Part shown: in pieces, positions 1-8,826 of the stretch
Layout of the letters: every line of letters starts with the position of its first letter
Position numbering within the stretch: the first letter of the stretch is position 1
Assembly: GCA_030645815.1 (NCBI GenBank)
Contig: JAUSMW010000030.1
Location: 1-57,641 of the forward strand
Source of the DNA: Candidatus Saccharimonadota bacterium
Lineage (GTDB): Bacteria; Patescibacteriota; Saccharimonadia; Saccharimonadales; Saccharimonadaceae
DNA: 57,641 nt
Direction: 5' to 3'
The notes under the pieces: generated by a model
Seen by the model: only the letters and a program-made list of their open reading frames with translations
What the model was told of the DNA's origin: nothing
Databases searched by the model: none
Translations under genes and position numbers: made by a program

Positions 1-26
1 ATATAGTAATACAATGCTCAAAAGCC

Positions 27-55
27 TTGACTTTATGCAAAATGTGTTCTAATAT
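27..55 (+). promoter_or_regulatory. Promoter of the sigma-like/HARE gene
   Basis: TTGACT (27-32) and TAATAT (50-55) are separated by 17 bases, close to the sigma-70 consensus. The leader is about 45 nt and carries a Shine-Dalgarno AAAGGA at 93-98, seven bases before the ATG at 106. This gene is therefore leadered, unlike many others in the window. Confidence 0.75.
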
Positions 56-105
56 AGTACTAAGAATATATAAAATATCTTATAAATAGTGAAAAGGAAT
101 AATAC

Positions 106-1161
106 ATGAGTGATACTGCCGAGGCGAACATTGCGACCCCAGACATCAAAGGGTCTGTTGATAATGTTCTAAAAAGTATTGACCGCGAACGTGAGCGCGA
201 GATTATTGCTCGTCGTTTTGGCTTGTATGACCGCAAGGAAACTCTAGAGCAAATCGGTGAAATGCTTGGTATTACTCGTGAACGTGTCCGTCAGCTAGAA
301 AAGGCTATCTTGATACGTCTAAAGATTGCTGCCGAAGACGGTCAAGCTGATGTCGCTAAACTGGAAAAAGAATTTATAAAACACCTATCAGAGATGGGTG
401 GAGTAGCACGCGTCAAAGATTTGAGTGAAAAAATCAAACCTGCAGCCGATCAACGTGACCATGCTCATGTTGCATTTGTATCGACATTGTCACCAAACTT
501 GGCTGTTGTCGATGAAAATGACGACTATTTTCAATCCGTTGGCTTAAAAGAACACCACGATAACAAAAAAATCAAAGAAAACGTTGATACAGTCTATAAA
601 GCTATCAAAGACCTAAAGGGCAAACCAGTCACTATCGATGAACTATTTGAACAGGTCAGTGGATTTGAGCATCCTGCAAACGTGCGTGCGTCTGCATCTG
701 TCAGTAAACATATTGCCAATCTCAAGGACAAATGGGGACTCGTAAAGAACCCACTAGTAAACCCAAAGAACATTCGTGACAAAATTTACGCTATCCTAGC
801 TGAAAACGGCAAGCCTATGCACTTTAGCAAGGTTGCAGAATCTATCAAAAACAGTGATTTCAAACGACGTCACGTCACACAACAAGCTATTCACAATGAA
901 CTAATCAAAGACGACCGCTTTGTACTAATTGGCCGTGGTATCTACGCATTGAGCGAATGGGGATACTCATCTGGCACAGTTGCAGATATCATTTCTGACA
1001 TCTTGCGCAAAGAAGGACCCTTACACCGCGACGACATCGTACGTAAAGTTCTGAAGAAACGTCAGGTCAAAGAAACTACTATTTTATTGAATCTACAGGG
1101 TAAACCTCAGTTCAAACGTGTTGCTCGTGCAACATACGGCCTAGCCGAAGAAAAGAACTAG
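106..1161 (+). CDS. Sigma-70 region 4-like / HARE-HTH regulatory protein
   Basis: 351 aa. Residues about 25-75 match sigma-70 region 4: a conserved REREIIARRFGL segment followed by the helix-turn-helix LEQIGEMLGITRERVRQLEK, which in sigma factors contacts the -35 element. No region 2 or 3 is present, so it is not a complete sigma factor. The C-terminal half looks like two HARE-HTH winged-helix domains (about 222-285 and 290-350), as in the RNA polymerase delta subunit. The middle is charged and of unclear fold. This combination suggests an RNA polymerase-associated transcription factor. It has its own promoter and SD, and a coupling-type ATPase gene follows 58 bases downstream on the same strand. 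Confidence 0.8.
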   Translation: MSDTAEANIATPDIKGSVDNVLKSIDREREREIIARRFGLYDRKETLEQIGEMLGITRERVRQLEKAILIRLKIAAEDGQADVAKLEKEFIKHLSEMGGVARVKDLSEKIKPAADQRDHAHVAFVSTLSPNLAVVDENDDYFQSVGLKEHHDNKKIKENVDTVYKAIKDLKGKPVTIDELFEQVSGFEHPANVRASASVSKHIANLKDKWGLVKNPLVNPKNIRDKIYAILAENGKPMHFSKVAESIKNSDFKRRHVTQQAIHNELIKDDRFVLIGRGIYALSEWGYSSGTVADIISDILRKEGPLHRDDIVRKVLKKRQVKETTILLNLQGKPQFKRVARATYGLAEEKN

Positions 1162-1219
1162 AACTTTCTCAACAACTTTAGTTGCGATTACACCTGATTT
1201 GGAGGATAATAAAAGATAG

Positions 1220-3832
1220 ATGTTGGGCTCAATTTTCGAATTTTTATTACAGTGGTATATATGGATGCCAATCGTAGGTATACTACTTTACTTGGCGTGG
1301 CGTAATAACCAAAAGGCTACTCATATACAAGCGACCGACCCAGTACTATTGGTATTGGAAATTCCTCGTACAAATGACAAGCAAGAGCTCGCCGCCGAGC
1401 AGTTATTTGCTAGTTTGCATGGTATTTTGCGTGACAAGACCGAATTGCAGCAGAGCGGGGGAGTACAAGAACACATCAGCTTTGAGATGGCCTCTATAAA
1501 TAAAATGATAAGGTTTTACGTCTGGACACCACGTCATCTACAAAACTTTGTTGAGGGCCAGATATATGCACAGTACCCAACAGTGCAGATACACGAGGCA
1601 GAAGAAGACTACACTCGTCGTCATATCACCCATAGCGTCGTCAATACTGCGGAATTAACTTTGGTTGATAACGAAGTATTGCCTATAAAAACCTTTACAA
1701 ACTTTGAAGTTGACCCCTTGGCTGGAATAACTGCAACCCTGGCCAAGCTAGAAGATGACGATGAAGAGCTATGGATACAAGTCCTGGCACGACCAATCGC
1801 TGATGACTGGCACCAACGTTCGAGTCGTTACGTCGAACAAGTCAAAAAAGGTGGGTCTACAATCGGGCTTAGCGGAAATGGAATGAGCTTTGCTAGCCAA
1901 GTACTAGAAATGCTATGGAAGCCACCAGAAAGCACTGGCGCAGGAGCTACCCGTGAAGTAAGCGAACGGGAAAAAACTCGAATATCAGAAATCGAAAAGA
2001 AATCCGTTAAACTAGGCTACCAGGTAAAAGTTCGGATTGCCTATCTGGGACACGATAATAATATAGCCAGGCAGCGTATACAAGGCTTGGTTGGTACTTT
2101 TAAACAATTTAACAGTACAAACCTCAATGGTTTTCGCGTTGCAAAGAGTAGCTTTAAGCGTGAAGATATTGCTGCCTACGTGGCTCGTTACTTTACCGAC
2201 AGCGGATATATATTGAACATTGAAGAACTCGCCAGTGTCTTTCACTTGCCGCACACCAATGTGGAAACACCAAACATCGTCTGGGCTAGTACAAAGACCG
2301 CCGAACCGCCAGCTAAACTACCTATAATAACCGGCGACGATGTGCATGACGAGCAAATCAGTGCTTTTGGAGTGACGAACTTTCGTGGTATCAACTATCA
2401 ATTTGGCCTGCAGCGTTCAGATAGGGGAAGGCATATCTATATCATCGGTCAAACAGGGGCCGGAAAGTCTGGCCTATTAGAACTGTTTGCCCTCAGTGAT
2501 GTTTATCACAACCAAGGATACGCTATTATCGACCCTCATGGGGACTTTGCAGTGAATAACCTGCGGTTTATACCCGCCAACCGTATGAAGGACGTAGTGT
2601 ACTTTAATCCGGCCGACACAGCCTTCCCACTAGGGTTTAACCCAATGGAAGTGCATGACCCGTCCATGAAGAGCAATACAAGCTCGGAAATCATCGGAGT
2701 ATTAAAGCGTATGTTTGGTGATAGCTGGGGGCCACGTTTAGAATATATTTTGCGTTACACCATATTAGCGCTGCTCGATTATCCTGGCAGTACTATGTTG
2801 GATATCACACGTATGTTAACTGATAAAAAATTCCGGAAAAAAGTACTGGAAAAATGTGAAGATACAGTGGTGCAAAACTTTTGGAACGTCGAATTTGCCA
2901 GTTGGAATGACAAGTTTGCCTCAGAGGCTGTAGCACCAGTCTTGAACAAAGTGGGGGCCTTTACCGCTAACCCAATCATCCGAAATATCATCGGTCAACC
3001 AAAGAGTACCTTTGATATACGTGAAATTATGGACGAAGGTAAAATATTGATAGTCAACCTGTCCAAGGGTCTGATAGGTGAGGACAATGCTGCTATCCTC
3101 GGTTCATTCTTAGTTACCAAGATTCAGCTTGCCGCTATGAGTCGTAGTGATATACCAAATATCGAAGACCGCCGACCATTCTATCTGTACGTAGATGAGT
3201 TCCAAAACTTCGCGACTGATAGTTTTGCAACCATTCTTTCAGAAGCCCGTAAGTACGGCCTGAACCTGACTGTAGCCAACCAATATGTATCACAGATGGA
3301 TGACACTGTGCGTGACGCTGTCTTTGGTAACGTTGGTACAATGATTTCATTCCGTGTCTCTGCTGATGATGCACCGATACTAGCAAAGCCGTTTGCACCT
3401 CAGTTTGACCCCGAGGACCTACTACAAATGGCTAACCGTAACTTTATCATCAATATGGTTATCAAAGGTGATAAGGCTCCTGCCTTTAGCGCGAGAACTC
3501 TTGGCTTGCCTCCGATACAAGCTGACAACTCTCCGCAGATTGTAGAGTTATCGCGACGCTCGTACAGCCGCAGTCGCGAAGAAGTTGAGTTAGAGATACA
3601 AACCCTACTAGGGAAGGCGACTACCCAGGACACACCTCAGCCAGCAAAGAACTGGGTCACTGGTACGATGCAGAATAATCAGAACCCACAAGACGGTTCA
3701 ACACCAAAGAAACGTACGCGAAGCCGTAGCCGCAAGAAAAAACCAACCGATTCAAATGTTGTAAAAAATGCACCTACTGAAAACAGCCCGGCAGAGTCGA
3801 GCAGCAACGAGTCTCCAAAACAATCATCGTAG
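1220..3832 (+). CDS. VirD4/TraD-like type IV secretion (coupling) ATPase
   Basis: 870 aa. An N-terminal membrane segment (about residues 7-25) is followed by a long alpha/beta region, then an AAA+/HerA-like motor with Walker A GQTGAGKS (410-417) and a Walker B-like YVDEFQNF around 657-664. Walker B is followed by the SEARKYGLNLTVANQY segment typical of TraD/VirD4-type ATPases that bind DNA or protein substrates. The last ~90 residues are low-complexity and rich in Q, N, K, R and S, probably disordered. The SD GGAGG at 1201-1205 lies 14 bases before the ATG, which is rather far. Such ATPases are common in CPR genomes and may power DNA uptake or secretion together with the pilins, but no other T4SS gene is in this window. 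Confidence 0.82.
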   Translation: MLGSIFEFLLQWYIWMPIVGILLYLAWRNNQKATHIQATDPVLLVLEIPRTNDKQELAAEQLFASLHGILRDKTELQQSGGVQEHISFEMASINKMIRFYVWTPRHLQNFVEGQIYAQYPTVQIHEAEEDYTRRHITHSVVNTAELTLVDNEVLPIKTFTNFEVDPLAGITATLAKLEDDDEELWIQVLARPIADDWHQRSSRYVEQVKKGGSTIGLSGNGMSFASQVLEMLWKPPESTGAGATREVSEREKTRISEIEKKSVKLGYQVKVRIAYLGHDNNIARQRIQGLVGTFKQFNSTNLNGFRVAKSSFKREDIAAYVARYFTDSGYILNIEELASVFHLPHTNVETPNIVWASTKTAEPPAKLPIITGDDVHDEQISAFGVTNFRGINYQFGLQRSDRGRHIYIIGQTGAGKSGLLELFALSDVYHNQGYAIIDPHGDFAVNNLRFIPANRMKDVVYFNPADTAFPLGFNPMEVHDPSMKSNTSSEIIGVLKRMFGDSWGPRLEYILRYTILALLDYPGSTMLDITRMLTDKKFRKKVLEKCEDTVVQNFWNVEFASWNDKFASEAVAPVLNKVGAFTANPIIRNIIGQPKSTFDIREIMDEGKILIVNLSKGLIGEDNAAILGSFLVTKIQLAAMSRSDIPNIEDRRPFYLYVDEFQNFATDSFATILSEARKYGLNLTVANQYVSQMDDTVRDAVFGNVGTMISFRVSADDAPILAKPFAPQFDPEDLLQMANRNFIINMVIKGDKAPAFSARTLGLPPIQADNSPQIVELSRRSYSRSREEVELEIQTLLGKATTQDTPQPAKNWVTGTMQNNQNPQDGSTPKKRTRSRSRKKKPTDSNVVKNAPTENSPAESSSNESPKQSS

Positions 3833-4042
3833 ACTTCGCACCATAAATCCGGATACAAAAAGTTTTAGAAATAATAAAATATTTTTTGATATTGATAAAA
3901 AATAGTAAATATATTGTAAATACAAAAATACAGATAAAAGAGCGTGGCCTATAAAAGGTAGTAACGTATGCATTAACAGGGGATATTTAGACTAAAACTA
4001 GTGTTGAAAGTGTGTAATAGATGAGTAGTAATGCAACTTATT

Positions 4043-4272
4043 TATATATACTTAATGTCGCACAATATATCTTTTGCGACACTAATGCATATATACTATT
4101 TTACAGCAGAGTGATGGTGGTGTAGCCTTCTATACTGTAATAAACATTATTTTATCTTTTATAAACGCATGTGCTGCACTGTTAGCAACCTAGGGTCTTC
4201 TCTGGGTACTACCCTCGAAAGTGGTCTTTCGGAAGGTCCTAGTACGTCGCATTAGCAGGCCTTGCTTTTTTC
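4043..4272 (+). ncRNA. Candidate structured RNA in the 3833-4503 gap
   Basis: The 670-base gap between two convergent genes has no plausible ORF. On the plus strand it holds ordered stems: TGTCGCA/TGCGACA (4056-4062 with 4075-4081) flanked by TATATA repeats; TTACAG/CTGTAA (4101-4106 with 4135-4140); and a three-way junction closed by 11 bp (4190-4200 with 4232-4242, two of them G.U) that encloses hairpins GGGT/ACCC (4204-4214) and CGAAAG/CTTTCG (4216-4231). A weak AGCA/TGCT hairpin and six T follow (4254-4271). The G.U pairs favour the plus strand. It lacks the conserved motifs of tmRNA, SRP RNA and RNase P RNA as I know them. The rest of the gap (3833-4042 and 4273-4503) is A/T-rich with nothing I can name. 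The 5' end is not determined. Confidence 0.45.
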
Positions 4273-4503
4273 ACAATTAGTATTTTAATATACTTTTCAT
4301 GGTTTTCCACATTTGATTTTTTACGCTTTTCATTTGCTAAGCTTTATTTTTACACTATCCCCTCTACTCTGTCCTATCTATATTATTTGACTTTTTATTG
4401 AACAATCATTTTAATATAGTTTTTAAACTTTCGATATATATCTTTTTATAATATAGAACAAAATTAGAACATAGGGAAGAGTGGAACGAAGTAACTACAT
4501 TTG

Positions 4504-5421
4504 TTATTTGTAGAATGCTCGGCCACTAACACGAACATCTATATAGCTGGGTGTTATTTTCTTTTGTTCTAGGAAGGTTACTACCCTCTTTATATCCTCT
4601 ACTGTTGCAGCTGGGTCTCTGTCTATATGTGTCTTGATATAGTAGGACTTCCCTTTTAGCTTTATATCAATCTCACGAGCGGTGTTTTTGGGTATAGATG
4701 CTTCTGTCACTGTGCCTAGACCAGATGTATTAGTTAAAGACACTAGACGCCCTAGAAAGCGCAAGAAACGCTCTGAAACGACAGCTTTGCTACCATCTGT
4801 CTTTGCACCGCTGTTGTCTGTTATAACAACACTAGGTTTTGCAAAATAGTTATTTGTGAAACTGACGCCCTCTTCATCTACATAGGATTGATGGTTGTTG
4901 CTGCTCCAGCTAGCAATTGGCTGACGCAGTGTTAGTTTAAAATCAGTAGTGTTTGAACTGCCTCCGTCCACCTGAACCGATTTTACCTCTGGTAGTGAAT
5001 CGGCTACAAATTGAGTTAATCTAGCTTGATTGATTGCAAACCTAAATCTTTCTGCTGGTTGAGTACCGAGGTATTTTGAGATAGCATCCTTGTATAAACT
5101 TGTCTTTAGCTCGCTTGTTGTCGTACTAGGGCTAAATGAAAGCGTACCAATACCTACAGTGTACTGGCCTACTAAATACCATACCCCTAATATCAGTAAA
5201 ATCAGCGTAATTATAGCTGTTGTATAAAAGCGGCGGCGGCGGGTTTGTTGCTGTTTTTTCAATCTATAAGACTTGAGTTCTGCCTTTTGTTGATTAGCAG
5301 CTTTCACATTCGAAGATGTTGTTCCTTGCAATGTTCGACTACGCCGAAAACTAATATCATCTTGTCCATCCATTAGTTGAGGACGTCTCTCTCCAGATGT
5401 TTTCTTCTTTCTAAACGCCAT
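4504..5421 (-). CDS. ftsQ: FtsQ/DivIB-like cell division protein
   Basis: 305 aa from ATG 5421; a GTG one codon earlier is possible. A basic cytoplasmic N-terminus of about 65 residues is followed by one membrane segment (about 65-85) and an extracytoplasmic part. The C-terminus YIDVRVSGRAFYK resembles the end of the FtsQ beta domain. The POTRA region is divergent, so the name relies on topology, that motif and position as last gene of the dcw cluster. It overlaps the end of murG by 11 nt, implying translational coupling. FtsQ normally bridges early and late divisome proteins through FtsL and FtsB. Confidence 0.75.
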   Translation of the reverse strand: MAFRKKKTSGERRPQLMDGQDDISFRRSRTLQGTTSSNVKAANQQKAELKSYRLKKQQQTRRRRFYTTAIITLILLILGVWYLVGQYTVGIGTLSFSPSTTTSELKTSLYKDAISKYLGTQPAERFRFAINQARLTQFVADSLPEVKSVQVDGGSSNTTDFKLTLRQPIASWSSNNHQSYVDEEGVSFTNNYFAKPSVVITDNSGAKTDGSKAVVSERFLRFLGRLVSLTNTSGLGTVTEASIPKNTAREIDIKLKGKSYYIKTHIDRDPAATVEDIKRVVTFLEQKKITPSYIDVRVSGRAFYK

Positions 5422-6586
5422 CACCGACAGCCTTTAGTATTAGTTGGGCGACATCTTTTGCGGCATCTGGTTTTGCAAAACCATGCAAACTCTTACCCAG
5501 CTGGTGTCTTTTCTTATCATCATGTAATAAATCTACGATTTGTTTTAACAATAGCTTAGGATTGGGTGTAAACTTCATTTCATCCGCCAGTTCAGCCGCA
5601 CCTCTGTCGGTGTACACATGAGCATTTTTGACCTGATGCCCACCCACTAGCTGGGCGTTCGGCACTAGGATAACATTAGCACCTACAGCTGCTAATTCAG
5701 CCAGTGTACTGGCCCCTGCGCGTGAAATAACTATGTCAGATGCAACTATTAGGTCTTCAAAATTATCACTGACAAACCCTTTTAGATGATAATTGCTACT
5801 CTGTGGTATTTTGTCTTTTAGCTCATCATATTGTTTCGCACCGGACAAATGCATAACAGACGTGTGTTTGATTAAATCCGGAGCAATTGCAACTATTGCA
5901 TCATTTATTCGTTTTGCACCTAATCCACCACCGGTTACCAAAACAAGAGGTTGCTTGCTCGAAAATCCTAATTTTGCCTTTATTCGACCAGCCTCATACT
6001 GACTCACTGGTTTAATCCCAGGCTTTACTGGTATTCCTACATAACTAGATTTACGTCTAGGGTAACTGTAGTATTCAAGCGGCATGCCAGTTGCAATATA
6101 CTTTGCAAGTGGGGCTATAAGCCTATTGGCCAACCCGGCATGAGCGTCTGAATCATGAATCACAATTGGTATACGCAGTAAAAAAGCAGCATAACCAACC
6201 GGCAGACATACAAAACCACCCTTGAGGAATATTACTTCAGGACGCCATATGATTAGTTTTATCATACTTTGGAAAAAACCAAGCATCACTAAAAATACGT
6301 CAAAAATATTGTGTAAATTTGTAGGAACATCAATAAGCTTTTGAAAAAATGATGTACCATGATATCGCCGCAGCTTACCTGCAAATATCGACGACATCTT
6401 GACTTTGGTATCAGCTGTTTTAATCAGTGAGCTAGCTTGTGTATAGTAGCCTCGATCACACCAAAACCTAATCTCGAGATGATTATTGTGATTTGCGACG
6501 AGTTGGTTGATAACTGCCACTACTGGTGTAACGTGGCCCCCGGAGCCACCGCCCACTGTCAGAATTTTGACTTTCGTTGCTTTCAT
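5411..6586 (-). CDS. murG: UDP-GlcNAc transferase MurG
   Basis: 391 aa, slightly longer than usual. MurG adds GlcNAc to lipid I to make lipid II at the inner membrane face. The N-terminal glycine loop GGGSGGHVTP (about 12-21), the linker GGGLGAKRIND and the C-terminal ISRAGASTLAELAAVG are classic MurG (GT28) motifs. A second glycine-rich FLKGGFV segment is also present. The start is fixed by the closeness of the GGGSGGH loop to the N-terminus and by SD AAGGGA just upstream. That makes an unusually long 104-nt out-of-frame overlap with the C-terminal tail of ftsW. Confidence 0.93.
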   Translation of the reverse strand: MKATKVKILTVGGGSGGHVTPVVAVINQLVANHNNHLEIRFWCDRGYYTQASSLIKTADTKVKMSSIFAGKLRRYHGTSFFQKLIDVPTNLHNIFDVFLVMLGFFQSMIKLIIWRPEVIFLKGGFVCLPVGYAAFLLRIPIVIHDSDAHAGLANRLIAPLAKYIATGMPLEYYSYPRRKSSYVGIPVKPGIKPVSQYEAGRIKAKLGFSSKQPLVLVTGGGLGAKRINDAIVAIAPDLIKHTSVMHLSGAKQYDELKDKIPQSSNYHLKGFVSDNFEDLIVASDIVISRAGASTLAELAAVGANVILVPNAQLVGGHQVKNAHVYTDRGAAELADEMKFTPNPKLLLKQIVDLLHDDKKRHQLGKSLHGFAKPDAAKDVAQLILKAVGDGV

Positions 6587-7769
6587 TATTATCCCTTATT
6601 TTACCATGAACAGTATACCTAGATATATGGAACACTAAACCGAGAGCTAGCATAATAAATACTAGGCTAGTACCTCCAAAACTCAGTAGCGGTAAGGTAA
6701 TACCCGTCAGTGGCACAACACCAACCATTGCGCCAATATTTAGCAAACTATGCGTAGCCAGCCAGCCGAAAACCCCAGCGACTATTAATCGTAGATTTAT
6801 GTCTTCTATTCTATCCATAATACGCAGCAATCGTAGTAATAATGACACCAATATAATGAGGATTACTACTAGACCAATAAAGCCAAACGACTCCCCCATT
6901 ATTGCAAAGATAGAGTCGTTAGGAGCCTCGGGTAAATAGCCAAAGGATTGCACGTTCTTTCCCAATCCCAAGCCGAATAGTCCGCCTGTACCAATAGCAA
7001 TTTTTGCCTGAGTAATATGGTAGGCTGCTCCCCCAGCATCACCTGCATCACCTAGAAATGTCACGATACGGGCAATACGGTGTGGTGCAATAGCGACAAA
7101 CAGTATCCCCATCGCTCCTGTAGCGGCCAAAATAATCAACCCAATGCGTTTGTTAACCCCTGCAACGTATAGCATAGTGCCAACGATACCCAGTAGCGCT
7201 AGGCCTGTTCCCATGTCCTTTTGGATACCAATGATCAGCAAGATAGACACACCTACCAATAAACCGATTGGTATAACTGTTTCATTAACATCATTGAGTT
7301 TACCCTGCTGCACTCGCCTACCGATGAATCCAGCTAAATACAGTAGTATGCCAAATTTCACGAGCTCGGCTGGTTGAAAGTTTATAAACCCTAAATCAAA
7401 CCAGCGACAAGCTCCCAAGGTACATTGAGCAATAGGCGCATTGGCAAATCCTAAAATTGCCAGCAAAACACAGGCTACCAAAGCTGCTATCAATAGTTTG
7501 CCGGCGTATTTTTGCCAAATTTTGATTGGTACATTAGCAGCAAAAGCAAATGCACTAATACCAACAACTAAGTATAAAAATTGTCTTTGCATAAAGTGCG
7601 CCTGATCAAGCGAGGCCCCTGCTTCGTTAATAATTTGTGTTCTCGCAGGACTGATTGCATATAGCACTATCAAACCAAGCAGCAACAACAACCCAACAAA
7701 GATAATCATCGGATAATCGGGTCGATGACGACGTACAAAGCCTTTTGCTGTGCTAATACGACGTTCCAT
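6483..7769 (-). CDS. ftsW: FtsW/RodA (SEDS) peptidoglycan glycosyltransferase
   Basis: 428 aa, polytopic with about ten membrane segments. It carries the SEDS signatures FINFQPAELVKFGILLYLA and, near the end, GMVGVVPLTGITLPLLSFGG. SEDS proteins polymerise lipid II and work with a class B PBP; the partner ftsI lies two genes upstream. The start codon overlaps the mraY stop as TAATG. The soluble C-terminal tail (about the last 35 residues, rich in S, N and R) is encoded inside the region that overlaps murG and is probably not under strong constraint. Confidence 0.92.
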   Translation of the reverse strand: MERRISTAKGFVRRHRPDYPMIIFVGLLLLLGLIVLYAISPARTQIINEAGASLDQAHFMQRQFLYLVVGISAFAFAANVPIKIWQKYAGKLLIAALVACVLLAILGFANAPIAQCTLGACRWFDLGFINFQPAELVKFGILLYLAGFIGRRVQQGKLNDVNETVIPIGLLVGVSILLIIGIQKDMGTGLALLGIVGTMLYVAGVNKRIGLIILAATGAMGILFVAIAPHRIARIVTFLGDAGDAGGAAYHITQAKIAIGTGGLFGLGLGKNVQSFGYLPEAPNDSIFAIMGESFGFIGLVVILIILVSLLLRLLRIMDRIEDINLRLIVAGVFGWLATHSLLNIGAMVGVVPLTGITLPLLSFGGTSLVFIMLALGLVFHISRYTVHGKIRDNNESNESQNSDSGRWLRGPRYTSSGSYQPTRRKSQ

Positions 7770-8812
7770 TAGCCGATACTACCGCCGGCTAGAGCAATCA
7801 GCAGACCTATAAAGCCCATAACTTGGGCAATAACCCAAAATCTCATAGTTACCTTTGTCTCAGGCCAGCCTATGGCTTCAAAATGATGGTGTATCGGCGC
7901 AGAAAGAAATATTTTACGGTGAAATACTTTCTTGCTAAATATCTGTATCAAACTCGAACCCGCTTCGACAACAAACAATAGGCCAATAATTGGCAGTAAA
8001 AATAGTGTGTTGGTCAGCATTGCCACTACACCCAAACTCGCGCCCAACGCAAACGACCCTACATCACCCATGAAAAAACGAGCTGGGTGTATATTGAACC
8101 AAATATAGCTCAGCAACGCACCAACAACAGTGAAACAAAATCCTGCAATACCAAAGTTACCCTGTAAAATTGCAATTATTCCGAAAATACCAAAGGCAAT
8201 TGCACTGAGCCCCCCAGCCAATCCATCTAGTCCGTCACTGATATTCACCGCGTTACCTGTCGCCACAACTGCGAGAATAAATAGCGGTATAATCAACCAA
8301 CCCAATTCCCATGGCTGGGCTATGAATGGTACGTGTATGCTGGTGTAGCCCAATTTGTAATAAAAGAACCAGGCACCTGCAGCACCGACTAAACTAATTA
8401 GTAGGAACTTTATTGGAGCACGAAGCCCTTTGACTCCACCGCCAAGACCACGTAGGTTTATAACATCATCTAACAAACCAACTGCTGCACCGCCCGCCAA
8501 CGCTGCCAACGGCAACCAAGTTTGCTGCCTATCTAGATTAAATAATAAAGTAATGACAGCAACTGCAATAACAGTAATCAAGCCTGCCATTGTCGGAATA
8601 TTTCGCTTAAATTTATGTGCATGCAATTTTGTAAATATTTCTAATTTTTCACCTGTCGTCGTCTCGGTACGCTGTACCTTCCAGAATCTATAACGATAGG
8701 CCATAAAGGTGTAAAAAGGCGTCAAAAACATAGCCAGCGAGAATGCACCGACACTCAGAGCGAATGCCTTTGTTAAGTGATTGGTCAATTGAGCTATTGT
8801 TATTATGTCCAT
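7769..8812 (-). CDS. mraY: Phospho-MurNAc-pentapeptide transferase MraY
   Basis: 347 aa, about ten membrane segments. MraY transfers phospho-MurNAc-pentapeptide to undecaprenyl phosphate, making lipid I. Visible signatures are the aspartate motif LLDDVINL (about 112-119), NAVNISDGLDGLAGG, the MGDVGS loop and the C-terminal histidine motif APIHHHFE. An SD AAAGG lies seven bases before the ATG. It sits 14 nt after ftsI and one nucleotide into ftsW, so the three are probably one transcription and translation unit. Confidence 0.95.
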   Translation of the reverse strand: MDIITIAQLTNHLTKAFALSVGAFSLAMFLTPFYTFMAYRYRFWKVQRTETTTGEKLEIFTKLHAHKFKRNIPTMAGLITVIAVAVITLLFNLDRQQTWLPLAALAGGAAVGLLDDVINLRGLGGGVKGLRAPIKFLLISLVGAAGAWFFYYKLGYTSIHVPFIAQPWELGWLIIPLFILAVVATGNAVNISDGLDGLAGGLSAIAFGIFGIIAILQGNFGIAGFCFTVVGALLSYIWFNIHPARFFMGDVGSFALGASLGVVAMLTNTLFLLPIIGLLFVVEAGSSLIQIFSKKVFHRKIFLSAPIHHHFEAIGWPETKVTMRFWVIAQVMGFIGLLIALAGGSIG

Positions 8813-8826
8813 TTTTACCTTTCTGT

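Noticed and set aside
4043-4272. tmRNA, SRP RNA or RNase P RNA
   Set aside because: No tag ORF or CCA-ended acceptor, no GGAAG-GCAGC tip of SRP RNA and no conserved RNase P core could be found by eye; left as unassigned structured RNA.
4301-4312. Single DnaA-box-like TTTTCCACA
   Set aside because: One isolated copy in A/T-rich sequence is expected by chance; no cluster of boxes or dnaA gene is near.
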